Shown in pieces: positions 23,793 to 31,339 of a stretch of DNA of 64,000 bases. Location: assembly GCF_001302565.1 (NCBI RefSeq), contig NZ_CP012750.1, positions 3,782,001 to 3,846,000 of the forward strand. The letters run 5' to 3'. The position numbers and the translations under genes were made by a program. This stretch comes from Glutamicibacter halophytocola (lineage in GTDB: Bacteria; Actinomycetota; Actinomycetes; Actinomycetales; Micrococcaceae). Below the pieces are notes generated by a model. The model worked only from the letters and a program-made list of their open reading frames with translations, searched no databases and was not told the DNA's origin. Every line of letters starts with the position of its first letter. Positions within the stretch are counted from its first letter, which is position 1.

Positions 23793-24802
23793 AACTCGGC
23801 GTCTACAACGCGATCCTCCACGACCGCCCGCTGCCCGAAGCCCTGAAGGTCATTGCTGATCTCGGGCTCACCGGCATTGAGCTGAATACAGGAGGCTTCC
23901 TTCCGGCGGTCCACGTGCCGAATATCGAGAAGATCCTCGAATCCGATGCGGAGCGCGACGCCTTCCTTGCGCAGTTCGAGGGTACCGGCGTTGCCATCGC
24001 CGGGCTGAACTGCAACGGCAATCCCTTGCATCCGAACCGGCAGATCGGGGACAAGCACGCCGAAGACATCCGCCGTTCGATCCGGCTCGCCGCGCGGCTG
24101 GGGCAGACCCGCGTGGTCACCATGTCCGGCCTGCCCGGCGGCGAGCCGGGCGCCATCCGCCCGAACTGGGTGGTCAACGCTTGGAACTCCGCCGCATTGG
24201 ACCAGCTGGACTACCAGTTCGACGTGGCCGCCGAATTCTGGCGCGAGATCGACGAGCTGGCCCGCGAACACGGGGTCAAGATCGCCCTGGAGCTGCATCC
24301 GCAGAACATTGCTTTCAACCCGGCCAGTTTCCGCGAACTGATTGAACGCGCGGGCACCAGCAACATCGGCGTGGAGCTTGACGCCTCCCACCTGTTCTGG
24401 CAGCAGATGGACCCGGTGGCCGTGGTGCGCGACCTGGGCGAATGGGTGTTTCACGCCGCCGCCAAGGATGTGCGCATCAACCCGAACGCAGCAGTCCAGG
24501 GGGTGCTGGATAACAGCTTCCGCCGGTTGCGCGAGGATGAGCCGCGCACCAACCTCGGCGGGGATGAGTGGGCCAATGAGTGGCCGAAGAACTCTGCCTG
24601 GGACTTCGTAGCCTTGGGCAAGGGGCACGACACCGCATTCTGGACCGAGTTCCTGCGCGCCCTGCACGAGGTGGATCCGCAGATGCTCGTGAACATCGAG
24701 CATGAGGATACCGAATTGGGTGCGGTTGAAGGATTGGAAGTAGCGGCTCAGGTGCTGCTTGATGCCGACGCGGCCCTGGCCTCCTCGCTGGCCACGAACT
24801 AG
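23789..24802 (+). CDS. Sugar phosphate isomerase/epimerase-type TIM-barrel protein
   Basis: A 337-residue xylose-isomerase-like barrel. Expected metal ligands are Glu in IALELHPQ, Asp and His in VELDASHLFW, His in VFHAAAKDVR and Glu/His in NIEHEDTEL. It is a paralogue of 11784-12749 but has an insertion of about 20 residues after AKDVR (around residues 235-265). Coupled by ATGA overlap to the Gfo/Idh gene upstream, it most likely acts on the ketone made by that enzyme, as an isomerase, epimerase or eliminating lyase. The reaction cannot be fixed from sequence alone. Confidence 0.85.
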   Translation: MKLGVYNAILHDRPLPEALKVIADLGLTGIELNTGGFLPAVHVPNIEKILESDAERDAFLAQFEGTGVAIAGLNCNGNPLHPNRQIGDKHAEDIRRSIRLAARLGQTRVVTMSGLPGGEPGAIRPNWVVNAWNSAALDQLDYQFDVAAEFWREIDELAREHGVKIALELHPQNIAFNPASFRELIERAGTSNIGVELDASHLFWQQMDPVAVVRDLGEWVFHAAAKDVRINPNAAVQGVLDNSFRRLREDEPRTNLGGDEWANEWPKNSAWDFVALGKGHDTAFWTEFLRALHEVDPQMLVNIEHEDTELGAVEGLEVAAQVLLDADAALASSLATN

Positions 24803-24819
24803 CCAGCTGGACCAGCAAT

Positions 24820-24863
24820 AAGGCAAGCCCGGAATTCACAGTCGTGAATTCCGGGCTTGCCTT
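24820..24863. terminator. Strong bidirectional terminator
   Basis: AAGGCAAGCCCGGAATTCAC (24820-24839), loop AGTC, then the exact reverse complement (24844-24863), followed by TT. It closes the plus-strand pair and the minus-strand nitroreductase gene. Confidence 0.9.
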
Positions 24864-24892
24864 TTGTGTTGTTCGAGTTCAGCAAGTTGCCT

Positions 24893-25498
24893 TTAGACGG
24901 TGCGAACCACGGCTTCATAGTCGAAGCGCGCCTTGGGTGCACCGAGCTCGCTTTCGGCAGGCTGCCCGATGTTGACCACCAGGAAGCTCTTCTGCTCGCC
25001 TTCAGGGAAGAACGAGGCATCGATGGCCGAGAAGTCAGCACCGGTCATCGGGCCAACGGCGAAGCCGAGGCTGCGTGCTGCCAGCATGAAGTAGCCAGCC
25101 TGCAGGTGTGCGTTGTTGTTGCCGGTGGCCGCGGTGAACTCTGCGTCGGCGTCGTACATGGCCTTGGGCGCGTTGTAGCCTGGCAGGAAGTTGTCCCACT
25201 GCTCGTGCCATGCGGTGTCGTAGCTGAGGATGGCCACGAGTGGAGCCGCGGCGGTCTTGGCCTGGTTGCCACGGGCCATTGCCTCCACCAAGGTGGCGCG
25301 GGCTTCATCCGAACGCACGTAGGTCACGCGCAGTGGCTGGGAGTTGAACGCGGTCGGACCGAATTTTGCCAGCTCGTAGATTCGCTGGGCCTGCTCATCG
25401 GACACCTCGCCGGTGAAGGCGTTAGCGGTGCGGGCCTCGCCAAAAATGGCGTTGAGCGCTGCGGTGTCGACCTGGTTTTCCTGGGTTGCAACAGTCAT
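24893..25498 (-). CDS. Nitroreductase-family protein, malonic semialdehyde reductase type (RutE-like)
   Basis: A 201-residue flavin-dependent enzyme of the nitroreductase fold. FGPTAFNSQPLRVTYV near residue 46 is the FMN-binding N-terminal motif; NNAHLQAGYFMLAARSLGFAVGPM is the second conserved helix; FFPEGEQKSFLVVNIGQPAE ends the core. These features match the RutE/HadB subgroup, which reduces malonic semialdehyde to 3-hydroxypropionate. Malonic semialdehyde is also the product of inositol catabolism, so this gene beside the iol cluster may act as a safety valve when IolA is limiting. AAAGG precedes the start. Its own promoter is not clear. Confidence 0.82.
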   Translation of the reverse strand: MTVATQENQVDTAALNAIFGEARTANAFTGEVSDEQAQRIYELAKFGPTAFNSQPLRVTYVRSDEARATLVEAMARGNQAKTAAAPLVAILSYDTAWHEQWDNFLPGYNAPKAMYDADAEFTAATGNNNAHLQAGYFMLAARSLGFAVGPMTGADFSAIDASFFPEGEQKSFLVVNIGQPAESELGAPKARFDYEAVVRTV

Positions 25499-25686
25499 TG
25501 ATTGCCTTTCGGATCAGCCCGGGGCCTGTGTGCTGGCCATATTCGGACACTAATTTGTTCTACTCGTGTCCAACCGCTTGGTTCCGAACATCATTCCAAG
25601 AATTAATGTGCTTTGCGCCACAAGGAGTCCCTGGTGCTCTTGGCGCAGCGGGAATCCGTGCCTGGATGGATGACTCCACGTCCAGT

Positions 25687-26898
25687 TCAGAGCGTGCTTG
25701 GGATTCCTTCCGATGTTGGCTTGGACCACCGCCGGTGCAGCAGCAAGCAACCTGCAGCACACAGCGCAATGGTGATGCCAAAGCAGGTCACGGCCATCGA
25801 CTCGCCCACGAGCTGTCCAACCCAGCCAAGCCCCAAGGCGCCCAGTGCCGTCAGCGCATAGCCCAGCACCCAGAAGGCGGAACTGGCACTGCCCCGATGC
25901 CGCAGTTCAATGCGGCGCAATACTATGCCAAGGCCTACCGGGAACAGCGCCCCATGGCTCAGCCCAGCGGCCAGCAGCCCAATGAGATAGACAGCCACCG
26001 CCGCCGCACCGTGCAGCCTTGGGGCCAAGGCGATCAATGCGGTACCCGCCATGAGCCCGGCGAAGCCCAGATGGGCTTTTTCGCCCACCAGCTTCCCGCC
26101 AGCCTTCTGCCCCACGGTGGTGGCAACAAAAATCAGCGAGCCAATCAGCCCCAGCAGCCGCAGGTCGGTAATGCCGAAGGCGCGGACCACGAGGATGGAT
26201 GTCATGGCCGTGCAACCACCCATTACGGCGAATCCCAGGGTCATCAGGCCGCCCACGCAGTAGTCGCGGAGCGCGAAGCGGGGTATCAAAGGCAGGCTGA
26301 GCTTGAGCCCGAGCCCGCGGTGGGCGACAGTATCCGGGATTATGGCCAGCAGCGCCATGCACAGCCCGGAGAGCACTGCGTGGACACTAAACGCGATCAT
26401 CGGCACGGAGGGGACAAAATAGGTCAGGAAGGCCGCCAGCGCTGGCCCGCTGCCCAGCCCGGCCATATTCGCCACGCTGGAAATGCCGGCACCGCGCGCG
26501 GAACTGGAGACCAGATCGGTGAGGTAGGCCGTTGCCGTACCGGTCACCAGCCCGGCGCAAATCCCGGAGAGCGTGCGGGCAATGAACAGCATCGGAGCGT
26601 CCTCGGCCACGGCGTAGAGTATTCCGCTAGCCGCCGAGGCCAGCAGGCCAAGGATCATCACGGGCTTGCGTCCGATGGCATCAGACAGGGAGCCGAAGAC
26701 GCATAGGACCGCGAGCACCACGATGGCGTAGATGGCAAAAAGCTGCGTTGAGGCGGCCGTGCTCAGCCCATACTCATCTTGCAGGGTTGGATAGAGCGCG
26801 GTGGGCATGGTCGTGCCGCACATGGCGATCGCATACGTCGCCAAAACGATGCCCAGAGATGCGCCTTGAGCTTGCTTTGACTTGGCCCGCAACTTCAC
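25687..26898 (-). CDS. MFS transporter (drug/sugar efflux or uptake type)
   Basis: A 403-residue, 12-helix major facilitator with a GTG start. The loop after helix 2 reads GSLSDAIGRKPVMILG, the general MFS motif A; MCGTTMPTALYPTLQDEYGLS lies in helix 1 to loop 1. It does not carry the sugar-porter signatures seen in the IolT-type gene, and more resembles the YnfM/multidrug class. A site with one mismatch to the IolR motif lies 54 bases upstream (26952-26961), so a role in export or uptake of an inositol-related compound is possible but unproven. 188 bases without visible gene separate its end from the nitroreductase start. Confidence 0.85.
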   Translation of the reverse strand: MKLRAKSKQAQGASLGIVLATYAIAMCGTTMPTALYPTLQDEYGLSTAASTQLFAIYAIVVLAVLCVFGSLSDAIGRKPVMILGLLASAASGILYAVAEDAPMLFIARTLSGICAGLVTGTATAYLTDLVSSSARGAGISSVANMAGLGSGPALAAFLTYFVPSVPMIAFSVHAVLSGLCMALLAIIPDTVAHRGLGLKLSLPLIPRFALRDYCVGGLMTLGFAVMGGCTAMTSILVVRAFGITDLRLLGLIGSLIFVATTVGQKAGGKLVGEKAHLGFAGLMAGTALIALAPRLHGAAAVAVYLIGLLAAGLSHGALFPVGLGIVLRRIELRHRGSASSAFWVLGYALTALGALGLGWVGQLVGESMAVTCFGITIALCAAGCLLLHRRWSKPTSEGIPSTL

Positions 26899-26951
26899 GC
26901 CAGGACCTCGCTCTCATGTTGAACAACACTCCGAGCCTAGATAAGTCCTAA

Positions 26952-26961
26952 TGTCCTGTCA
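26952..26961 (+). promoter_or_regulatory. Candidate IolR site upstream of the MFS gene
   Basis: TGTCCTGTCA is the same ten bases as the site at 5060-5069 in front of iolR, one mismatch from KGWCHTRACA. It lies 54 bases upstream of the GTG start of the MFS gene. Confidence 0.4.
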
Positions 26962-27089
26962 ATCTTTTCTATCGAAACGCCTCGGGCGCCTCGCCTTCCG
27001 TAGCGATAGCCGCGGCTCATGGGCACACCCGCCCACCGGGCCACGACCAAGAAGGCCGAGGCCGGGGAAGGTTCGGAAGAATTATCTTT

Positions 27090-27101
27090 ACTTAATTAAG
27101 T
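27090..27101. promoter_or_regulatory. AT-rich palindrome upstream of the mannanase
   Basis: ACTTAATTAAGT is a perfect 12-base palindrome in an otherwise GC-rich stretch, 66 bases before the GH26 start. ACTTAATT recurs at 34783-34790 in front of the importer genes of the same locus. Both may be bound by one of the two ROK regulators encoded nearby. Confidence 0.45.
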
Positions 27102-27166
27102 TAATCCGATTAGGCTAGGGCGACCACCTATTGGCTCGATAGAGCCGGAAAGAACTGGTACCCACC

Positions 27167-29224
27167 TTGCACCCCCACAAACTGCGGCAACTCGCCGCCT
27201 CGCTGCTCGCCGGAGCAGTTATCGCCACTGCCTCGATTCCCGTTCACGCGGCGGTGATCGCTCCCCAAGAACGCCACGGCGCTCCCGAACGACTCCCGCT
27301 AGCCGATCCCGACGCCACCTCCAGAACAGCCTCCCTCTTCGCCTACCTGAACTCCCAGCAGGGCCAGGGAATCCTCTTCGGGCACCAGCAAGACACCGAA
27401 TTCGGAGTCACCTTCTCCGATGCCCAGGCCGACGGGACCCTGTCCGACGTCCAAGCCGCTACGGGCGATTACCCGGCGGTCTTCGGCTGGGACTTCGGCC
27501 ACCAGGGCTACGGCTCGGCGCCCGGAGACCCGACACCGCAAGAGAACATCGAGCACACCGTCAAGCTGGTGCAGGCCGCCGACAAGCTCGGCGCCATCCA
27601 GACCTTCTCCGCCCATATGGACAACTTTGTCACCGGTGGCCCCTTCGATGACACCGATGGCGACGTGGTTCCGCGCATCATGCCCGGTGGAGACCACAAC
27701 AAGCAGTTCACCGACTACCTCGACCGGGTGGCCAGCATCGCCAAGGCCGCCGTGGATGAACAGGGCCGTGCCATCCCCATGGTCTTCCGCCCCTTCCACG
27801 AGAACGCCGGCTCCTGGTTCTGGTGGGGCGCCTCCCATGCTTCAGCCAGCGAATACATTGAACTCTTCCGCTACACCGTGGAATACCTGCGCGATCAGAA
27901 AGACGTGCACAATTTCCTCTATGCCTACTCCCCCGGCGGCGGATTCAGCGGCAAGCCGGAAACCTTCATGAAGACCTATCCGGGAGACGACTTCGTGGAC
28001 GTGCTGGGCTATGACAACTACGACAGCTCGGGCGGTTCCCAGCAGTGGCTCGACGGCCTCGTGGCCGACTTGGGCATGCTCTCCACGCTGGCCACCGTGC
28101 ACCGAAAGGTAGCGGCCCTGACCGAGTACGGAGTGAGCGGGGCACTGAAAGCCAACGGAGAAAATCCCTCCATCAACTGGTACACCAAGGTCTTCAACGC
28201 GATCAAGGCCGACCCGCAGGCACGTCGCATGGCCTGGGCCTTGACCTGGACCAATTACGGCACCGGGCAGTTCTTCGTCCCCTATCCGGCCACCGGCGAG
28301 CTCGCTGAGCACGAGATGCTCCAGGACTTCCGCGCTTTCGCAGAGGATGAGTTCTCCGTCTTCAGCTCGCAGCTCTCGCCCCGGGATGTCTTTGAGCGAA
28401 AGACCAAGGCCGCGGCCCACCCGGCCAGCCTGCGGCTGGTCACGCCGGCGAACGGCACACGCATCACGCACACCGAAACCACCGTGCGGGCCAAGCTCAC
28501 CGGGACCAATCCGAAGCCCGCCACGGTCGACTTCACCCTCTCGGGGCATCCTCCCATCAAGCTCAACTTCGATGCCGCCTCCGGCTACCACGTGGGCACC
28601 TTGGAGGTTCCGCAAGAAGAGCTGGTCAACCAAAGGACTGCTTTTGACTTGCGCGCCACGCTGCCCGGCCAGCGGAAACTGGAAGAAACCGGGCAACTGG
28701 TGCTGGGCCAGAAGCCTGCCTCAGCCCCGGGCGTAGTCGATGACTTCGAAGGCTACGCCGACGATTCCGAACTGCGTTCAAGCTACAGCGCAGTGGGCAC
28801 CAACTCCATCTCGCTGGCGGAGGACCCCGTCGGAGCCGGCGAACGCTCGCTGCGCTTCGACTACGATTTCGGGCTGCAAAGCTACACCGGAATCACCCGC
28901 CGCATCGAAGGCGACTGGTCAAGCTTCGACCGGCTATCGCTCTGGCTCCAGCCCGACGGCTCGGGCCAGAAGCTGGTATTGCAGCTGGTCGCCGGCGGCG
29001 TCGCCTATGAGGCCTACCCGTCAATGGAAGGCACCGAGGGGCAGCAGCTGTCGATCCCCTTTGCCGATTTCCGGCCGGCCCCCTGGGATACGCAGAACGC
29101 AGACCGCCGGATCTCCCAGGCGGACCTTGCCGACCTCTCGCAGCTGAACATCTTCATCAACCAGGTGCCCGAAGCTCCATCAACGAGCGGAAGCTTCTAC
29201 GTGGATGAGCTGCGCGCCCGGTAG
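27167..29224 (+). CDS. Secreted GH26 beta-mannanase with C-terminal carbohydrate-binding module
   Basis: A 685-residue endo-beta-1,4-mannanase that cuts mannan or galactomannan outside the cell. Residues 1-28 are a signal peptide ending PVHA. The GH26 domain spans about 50-400: GHQQDTEFG and FGWDFGHQ at the N-side, acid/base Glu212 in MVFRPFHENAGSWFWWG, and nucleophile Glu320 in ALTEYGVSG. An Ig-like linker (about 424-515) and a beta-sandwich module resembling CBM11/CBM27 (about 527-685) follow. No sorting signal is seen, so the enzyme is released. The start is a TTG; no ATG or GTG fits better, and the ribosome site is weak. It opens the mannan locus. Confidence 0.92.
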   Translation: MHPHKLRQLAASLLAGAVIATASIPVHAAVIAPQERHGAPERLPLADPDATSRTASLFAYLNSQQGQGILFGHQQDTEFGVTFSDAQADGTLSDVQAATGDYPAVFGWDFGHQGYGSAPGDPTPQENIEHTVKLVQAADKLGAIQTFSAHMDNFVTGGPFDDTDGDVVPRIMPGGDHNKQFTDYLDRVASIAKAAVDEQGRAIPMVFRPFHENAGSWFWWGASHASASEYIELFRYTVEYLRDQKDVHNFLYAYSPGGGFSGKPETFMKTYPGDDFVDVLGYDNYDSSGGSQQWLDGLVADLGMLSTLATVHRKVAALTEYGVSGALKANGENPSINWYTKVFNAIKADPQARRMAWALTWTNYGTGQFFVPYPATGELAEHEMLQDFRAFAEDEFSVFSSQLSPRDVFERKTKAAAHPASLRLVTPANGTRITHTETTVRAKLTGTNPKPATVDFTLSGHPPIKLNFDAASGYHVGTLEVPQEELVNQRTAFDLRATLPGQRKLEETGQLVLGQKPASAPGVVDDFEGYADDSELRSSYSAVGTNSISLAEDPVGAGERSLRFDYDFGLQSYTGITRRIEGDWSSFDRLSLWLQPDGSGQKLVLQLVAGGVAYEAYPSMEGTEGQQLSIPFADFRPAPWDTQNADRRISQADLADLSQLNIFINQVPEAPSTSGSFYVDELRAR

Positions 29225-29230
29225 TCCCCC

Positions 29231-29252
29231 GGCCTAGCCTGCAGGCTTGGCC
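29231..29252. terminator. Possible hairpin between convergent genes
   Basis: GGCC-T-AGCC-TGCA-GGCT-T-GGCC is a 22-base dyad with one mismatch pair. It overlaps the last codons of the ROK gene (stop at 29234) and lies seven bases after the mannanase stop. There is no T-tract. Confidence 0.4.
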
Positions 29253-30436
29253 AGGCTGTGCTGCAGCATCAGGGCCGCGGCACCCACCGAGGCCGCATCA
29301 GTCACCTGGGCCGAGAGCCGCACCGTCACATCATGTTTCGGCGCGCTCAAGGCCTCGGCACTGATGCGGTCCCGGATCTGCGTTAAATACAGGGATCCGG
29401 CGGTACTCAGCGAGGGGCCCGCCAACGTCACCGAATCCAGGTCGAGGATGTTGACCATGGCCACCACCACGGTGGCAATATGCTGTGCCGACTCTTCGAT
29501 CAGCTCCAGGGCCAGCGAGTCCCCATGCACCGCCGCGCTGGCAATCGCCGCAAAATCCGCAAAGGGATTGGCTGGGTCATCGAGGACCGCAATGGTCTGG
29601 CGGCCCGCCGCCAGCTCCTGCCGGGCACGGGCGGCCACGGCCCGCGGGCCAGCCACTTCCTCCACGGTGGCCCGTTCGCCGGCGGCGCGTTCGAAGCTCG
29701 CCCGCCCCAACAGCCCGGTATTGGAACTCGCCCCGCGGTACACCGTCCCGTCAATGAGCAGCCCGGTATTGATGCTGGCCCCCATATACAGGGTGCAGTG
29801 CGCGCTGGCCTCTGGAATCGCGCCGCTCCAGTAGTCGCCCATGACCGCGGCGGTAGCCACATTGTCGACCAGGGTCAGCAGCCCGGTGGCCTTTTGCAAC
29901 GCCTCGCGGACCGCAAAAAGCTCCCATAGCGGCAGGCTTGCCGAGGAGAGAATCGCCCCGGTCTGCAAATCGATGATCCCCGGCACCGCCAGTCCGATGC
30001 CTGCCACCAGCTGCCGGTCGACCCCGGAGAGCGCGAGCAGCGCCTCGATCTGCGTGGCGACGGCCGAAACCACCCGCACCGGCGCGGTGGATCGCGCTCC
30101 GCGCATGCGCGTTCGGGCCATCACCGTGCCCGCCGCATCGGTGAGCACCATGACGATCCAGTCGGCGCCCAGCTGCACGCCGATGCTGTAGCGCGCCTGC
30201 GGATTCAGGCCCAGCAGCACACGGGGCTTTCCCTTGGCCCCGGTATAGGTTCGTTCTCCGGTTTCCACCAGCAGGCCCTCGGCAAGCAGGGTCTTGACCA
30301 GGTTGGAAATGGAAGCCTGGGTCAGCCCAGTATGCCCAGCCAGCTCGACGCGGCTGACCGGTCCCTCCGCACGAACCCGATCCAAGACGAGGACTCGACT
30401 GGACTGGGCCGGTGATGGTGGAAGAACGTTGCTCAT
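29234..30436 (-). CDS. ROK-family transcriptional regulator
   Basis: A 400-residue NagC/XylR-type regulator. Residues about 10-65 form a winged helix (SRVELAGHTGLTQASISNLVKTLLAEGLL), followed by a ROK sugar-binding domain (YSIGVQLGADWIVMVLTD, LWELFAVREALQ, LVDNVATAAVMGDYWSG, ILDLDSVTLAGPSLS). The zinc motif CxCGxxGC typical of many ROK proteins is absent, and the DxGGT ATP motif is not intact, so it is a regulator and not a kinase. No ribosome site precedes the ATG; the message is probably leaderless. It is divergent from the sensor-only protein at 30473-31339 across a shared dyad. Its targets are inferred to be the mannan genes. Confidence 0.88.
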   Translation of the reverse strand: MSNVLPPSPAQSSRVLVLDRVRAEGPVSRVELAGHTGLTQASISNLVKTLLAEGLLVETGERTYTGAKGKPRVLLGLNPQARYSIGVQLGADWIVMVLTDAAGTVMARTRMRGARSTAPVRVVSAVATQIEALLALSGVDRQLVAGIGLAVPGIIDLQTGAILSSASLPLWELFAVREALQKATGLLTLVDNVATAAVMGDYWSGAIPEASAHCTLYMGASINTGLLIDGTVYRGASSNTGLLGRASFERAAGERATVEEVAGPRAVAARARQELAAGRQTIAVLDDPANPFADFAAIASAAVHGDSLALELIEESAQHIATVVVAMVNILDLDSVTLAGPSLSTAGSLYLTQIRDRISAEALSAPKHDVTVRLSAQVTDAASVGAAALMLQHSLAKPAG

Positions 30437-30475
30437 GTGCCAAGTATGCCGGTTCGATGCGATACTTTGCACATG
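30434..30475. promoter_or_regulatory. Symmetric divergent leaderless promoter dyad
   Basis: CATGTGCCAAGTAT (30434-30447) and ATACTTTGCACATG (30462-30475) are inverted repeats with one mismatch in 14 and a 14-base spacer. Each arm contains a start codon at its outer end and a -10 hexamer (CATACT on the minus strand, GATACT at 30461-30466 on the plus strand) six bases before it. Both transcripts would therefore begin at or next to the ATG. Confidence 0.65.
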
Positions 30476-31339
30476 GACAACGTCGCTGCGCGCACTCCGC
30501 CCGGACCCCGCTTCGCCCTGGCGGTGCAGATGAAAAACGGGCCCCACGACCCTGATCCATTTTTCGAGGAGCTGCTCCTTGGCCTGGAGCAGGCCCTGGA
30601 CCAGCATGATGCCTCGGTGCTGCTGCGCCGCTTCGGCTCTGCCGCCGAAGAGCTGGCCGCCTACCGGGACTGGGCCAGCAGCGGCATGCTCAACGCCGTG
30701 ATCATTGCCGATATCGCCGAAAACGATGAACGCGTGCTGCGCTGCCGCGAGCTGGGCCTGCCGGTGGTGGTCCTGGGCGGACCGCACATCGAGGGGGTCT
30801 CCCTGGTGGAGGTGGATAACTCCGGCGCCATGCTGATGGCTGTGGAGCACCTGGCCGGCCTGGGCCACCAGCGGCTTGGACGGGTCTCCGGCCCGGCCCA
30901 GCTGCACCACACCCAGGCACGCACCCGGGCATTCGGCGAGGCCCTGGCGCGTTTCGGGGTTGCTGGCACCAGCCTGGAAGGCAGCTACTCTCCGGGCTCC
31001 GGGGCCCAGCGCATCCGCGAGCTGCTGGGCGCGGACCCTCGTCCCAGCGCGATCATCTTTGATGACACCCTCATGGCGGTGGGCGGCCTGGCTGCCGCGC
31101 GCGAGCTCGGACTGCGCATCCCGCAGGATCTTTCCATCTTGGCCTGGGATGATTCGCCCGACGCGCGCCTGGCCGAACCGCCGATTTCGGTCGTCAGCCT
31201 GGATGTCTTCGAATTGGGGCAGCGCCTGGCCCAGGTGCTGCTGCGCACCCATGCCGGGGACCTGCAGACGGTGGTGCACGTGCCGACCGCGCGAATTGTG
31301 GTGCGCGGCAGCACGGCAGCACCGCCCGCCAAAGCCTAG
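30473..31339 (+). CDS. LacI-type sensor domain protein without DNA-binding domain
   Basis: A 288-residue protein that starts directly in the ligand domain of LacI/GalR regulators (FALAVQMKNGPHDPDPFFEELLLGLEQAL, then LGLPVVVLGGPHIEG, VDNSGAMLMAVEHLAGLGHQRLGRVSG, AWDDSPDARLAEPPISVVSLD). No helix-turn-helix is encoded in frame upstream, and there is no signal peptide, so it is cytoplasmic. It may sense a sugar and act through the divergent ROK regulator, form mixed oligomers with other LacI proteins, or be a decayed regulator; the intact frame argues against decay. Its stop shares the bases CTAG with the stop of the convergent alpha-galactosidase gene. Confidence 0.82.
   Translation: MDNVAARTPPGPRFALAVQMKNGPHDPDPFFEELLLGLEQALDQHDASVLLRRFGSAAEELAAYRDWASSGMLNAVIIADIAENDERVLRCRELGLPVVVLGGPHIEGVSLVEVDNSGAMLMAVEHLAGLGHQRLGRVSGPAQLHHTQARTRAFGEALARFGVAGTSLEGSYSPGSGAQRIRELLGADPRPSAIIFDDTLMAVGGLAAARELGLRIPQDLSILAWDDSPDARLAEPPISVVSLDVFELGQRLAQVLLRTHAGDLQTVVHVPTARIVVRGSTAAPPAKA

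Noticed and set aside
25545..25571. GGACAC-N15-GTGTCC inverted repeat upstream of the nitroreductase gene
   Set aside because: Six-base arms with a long spacer can occur by chance; no promoter hexamers or second copy support it.
25486..26706. Plus-strand open frame of 406 codons opposite the MFS gene
   Set aside because: Shadow of the MFS gene; the translation is Gln/His/Arg-rich without domain.
30437..30472. Upstream extension of the sensor-only LacI-like protein
   Set aside because: It adds only 12 residues, contains no helix-turn-helix, and would begin inside the promoter dyad.
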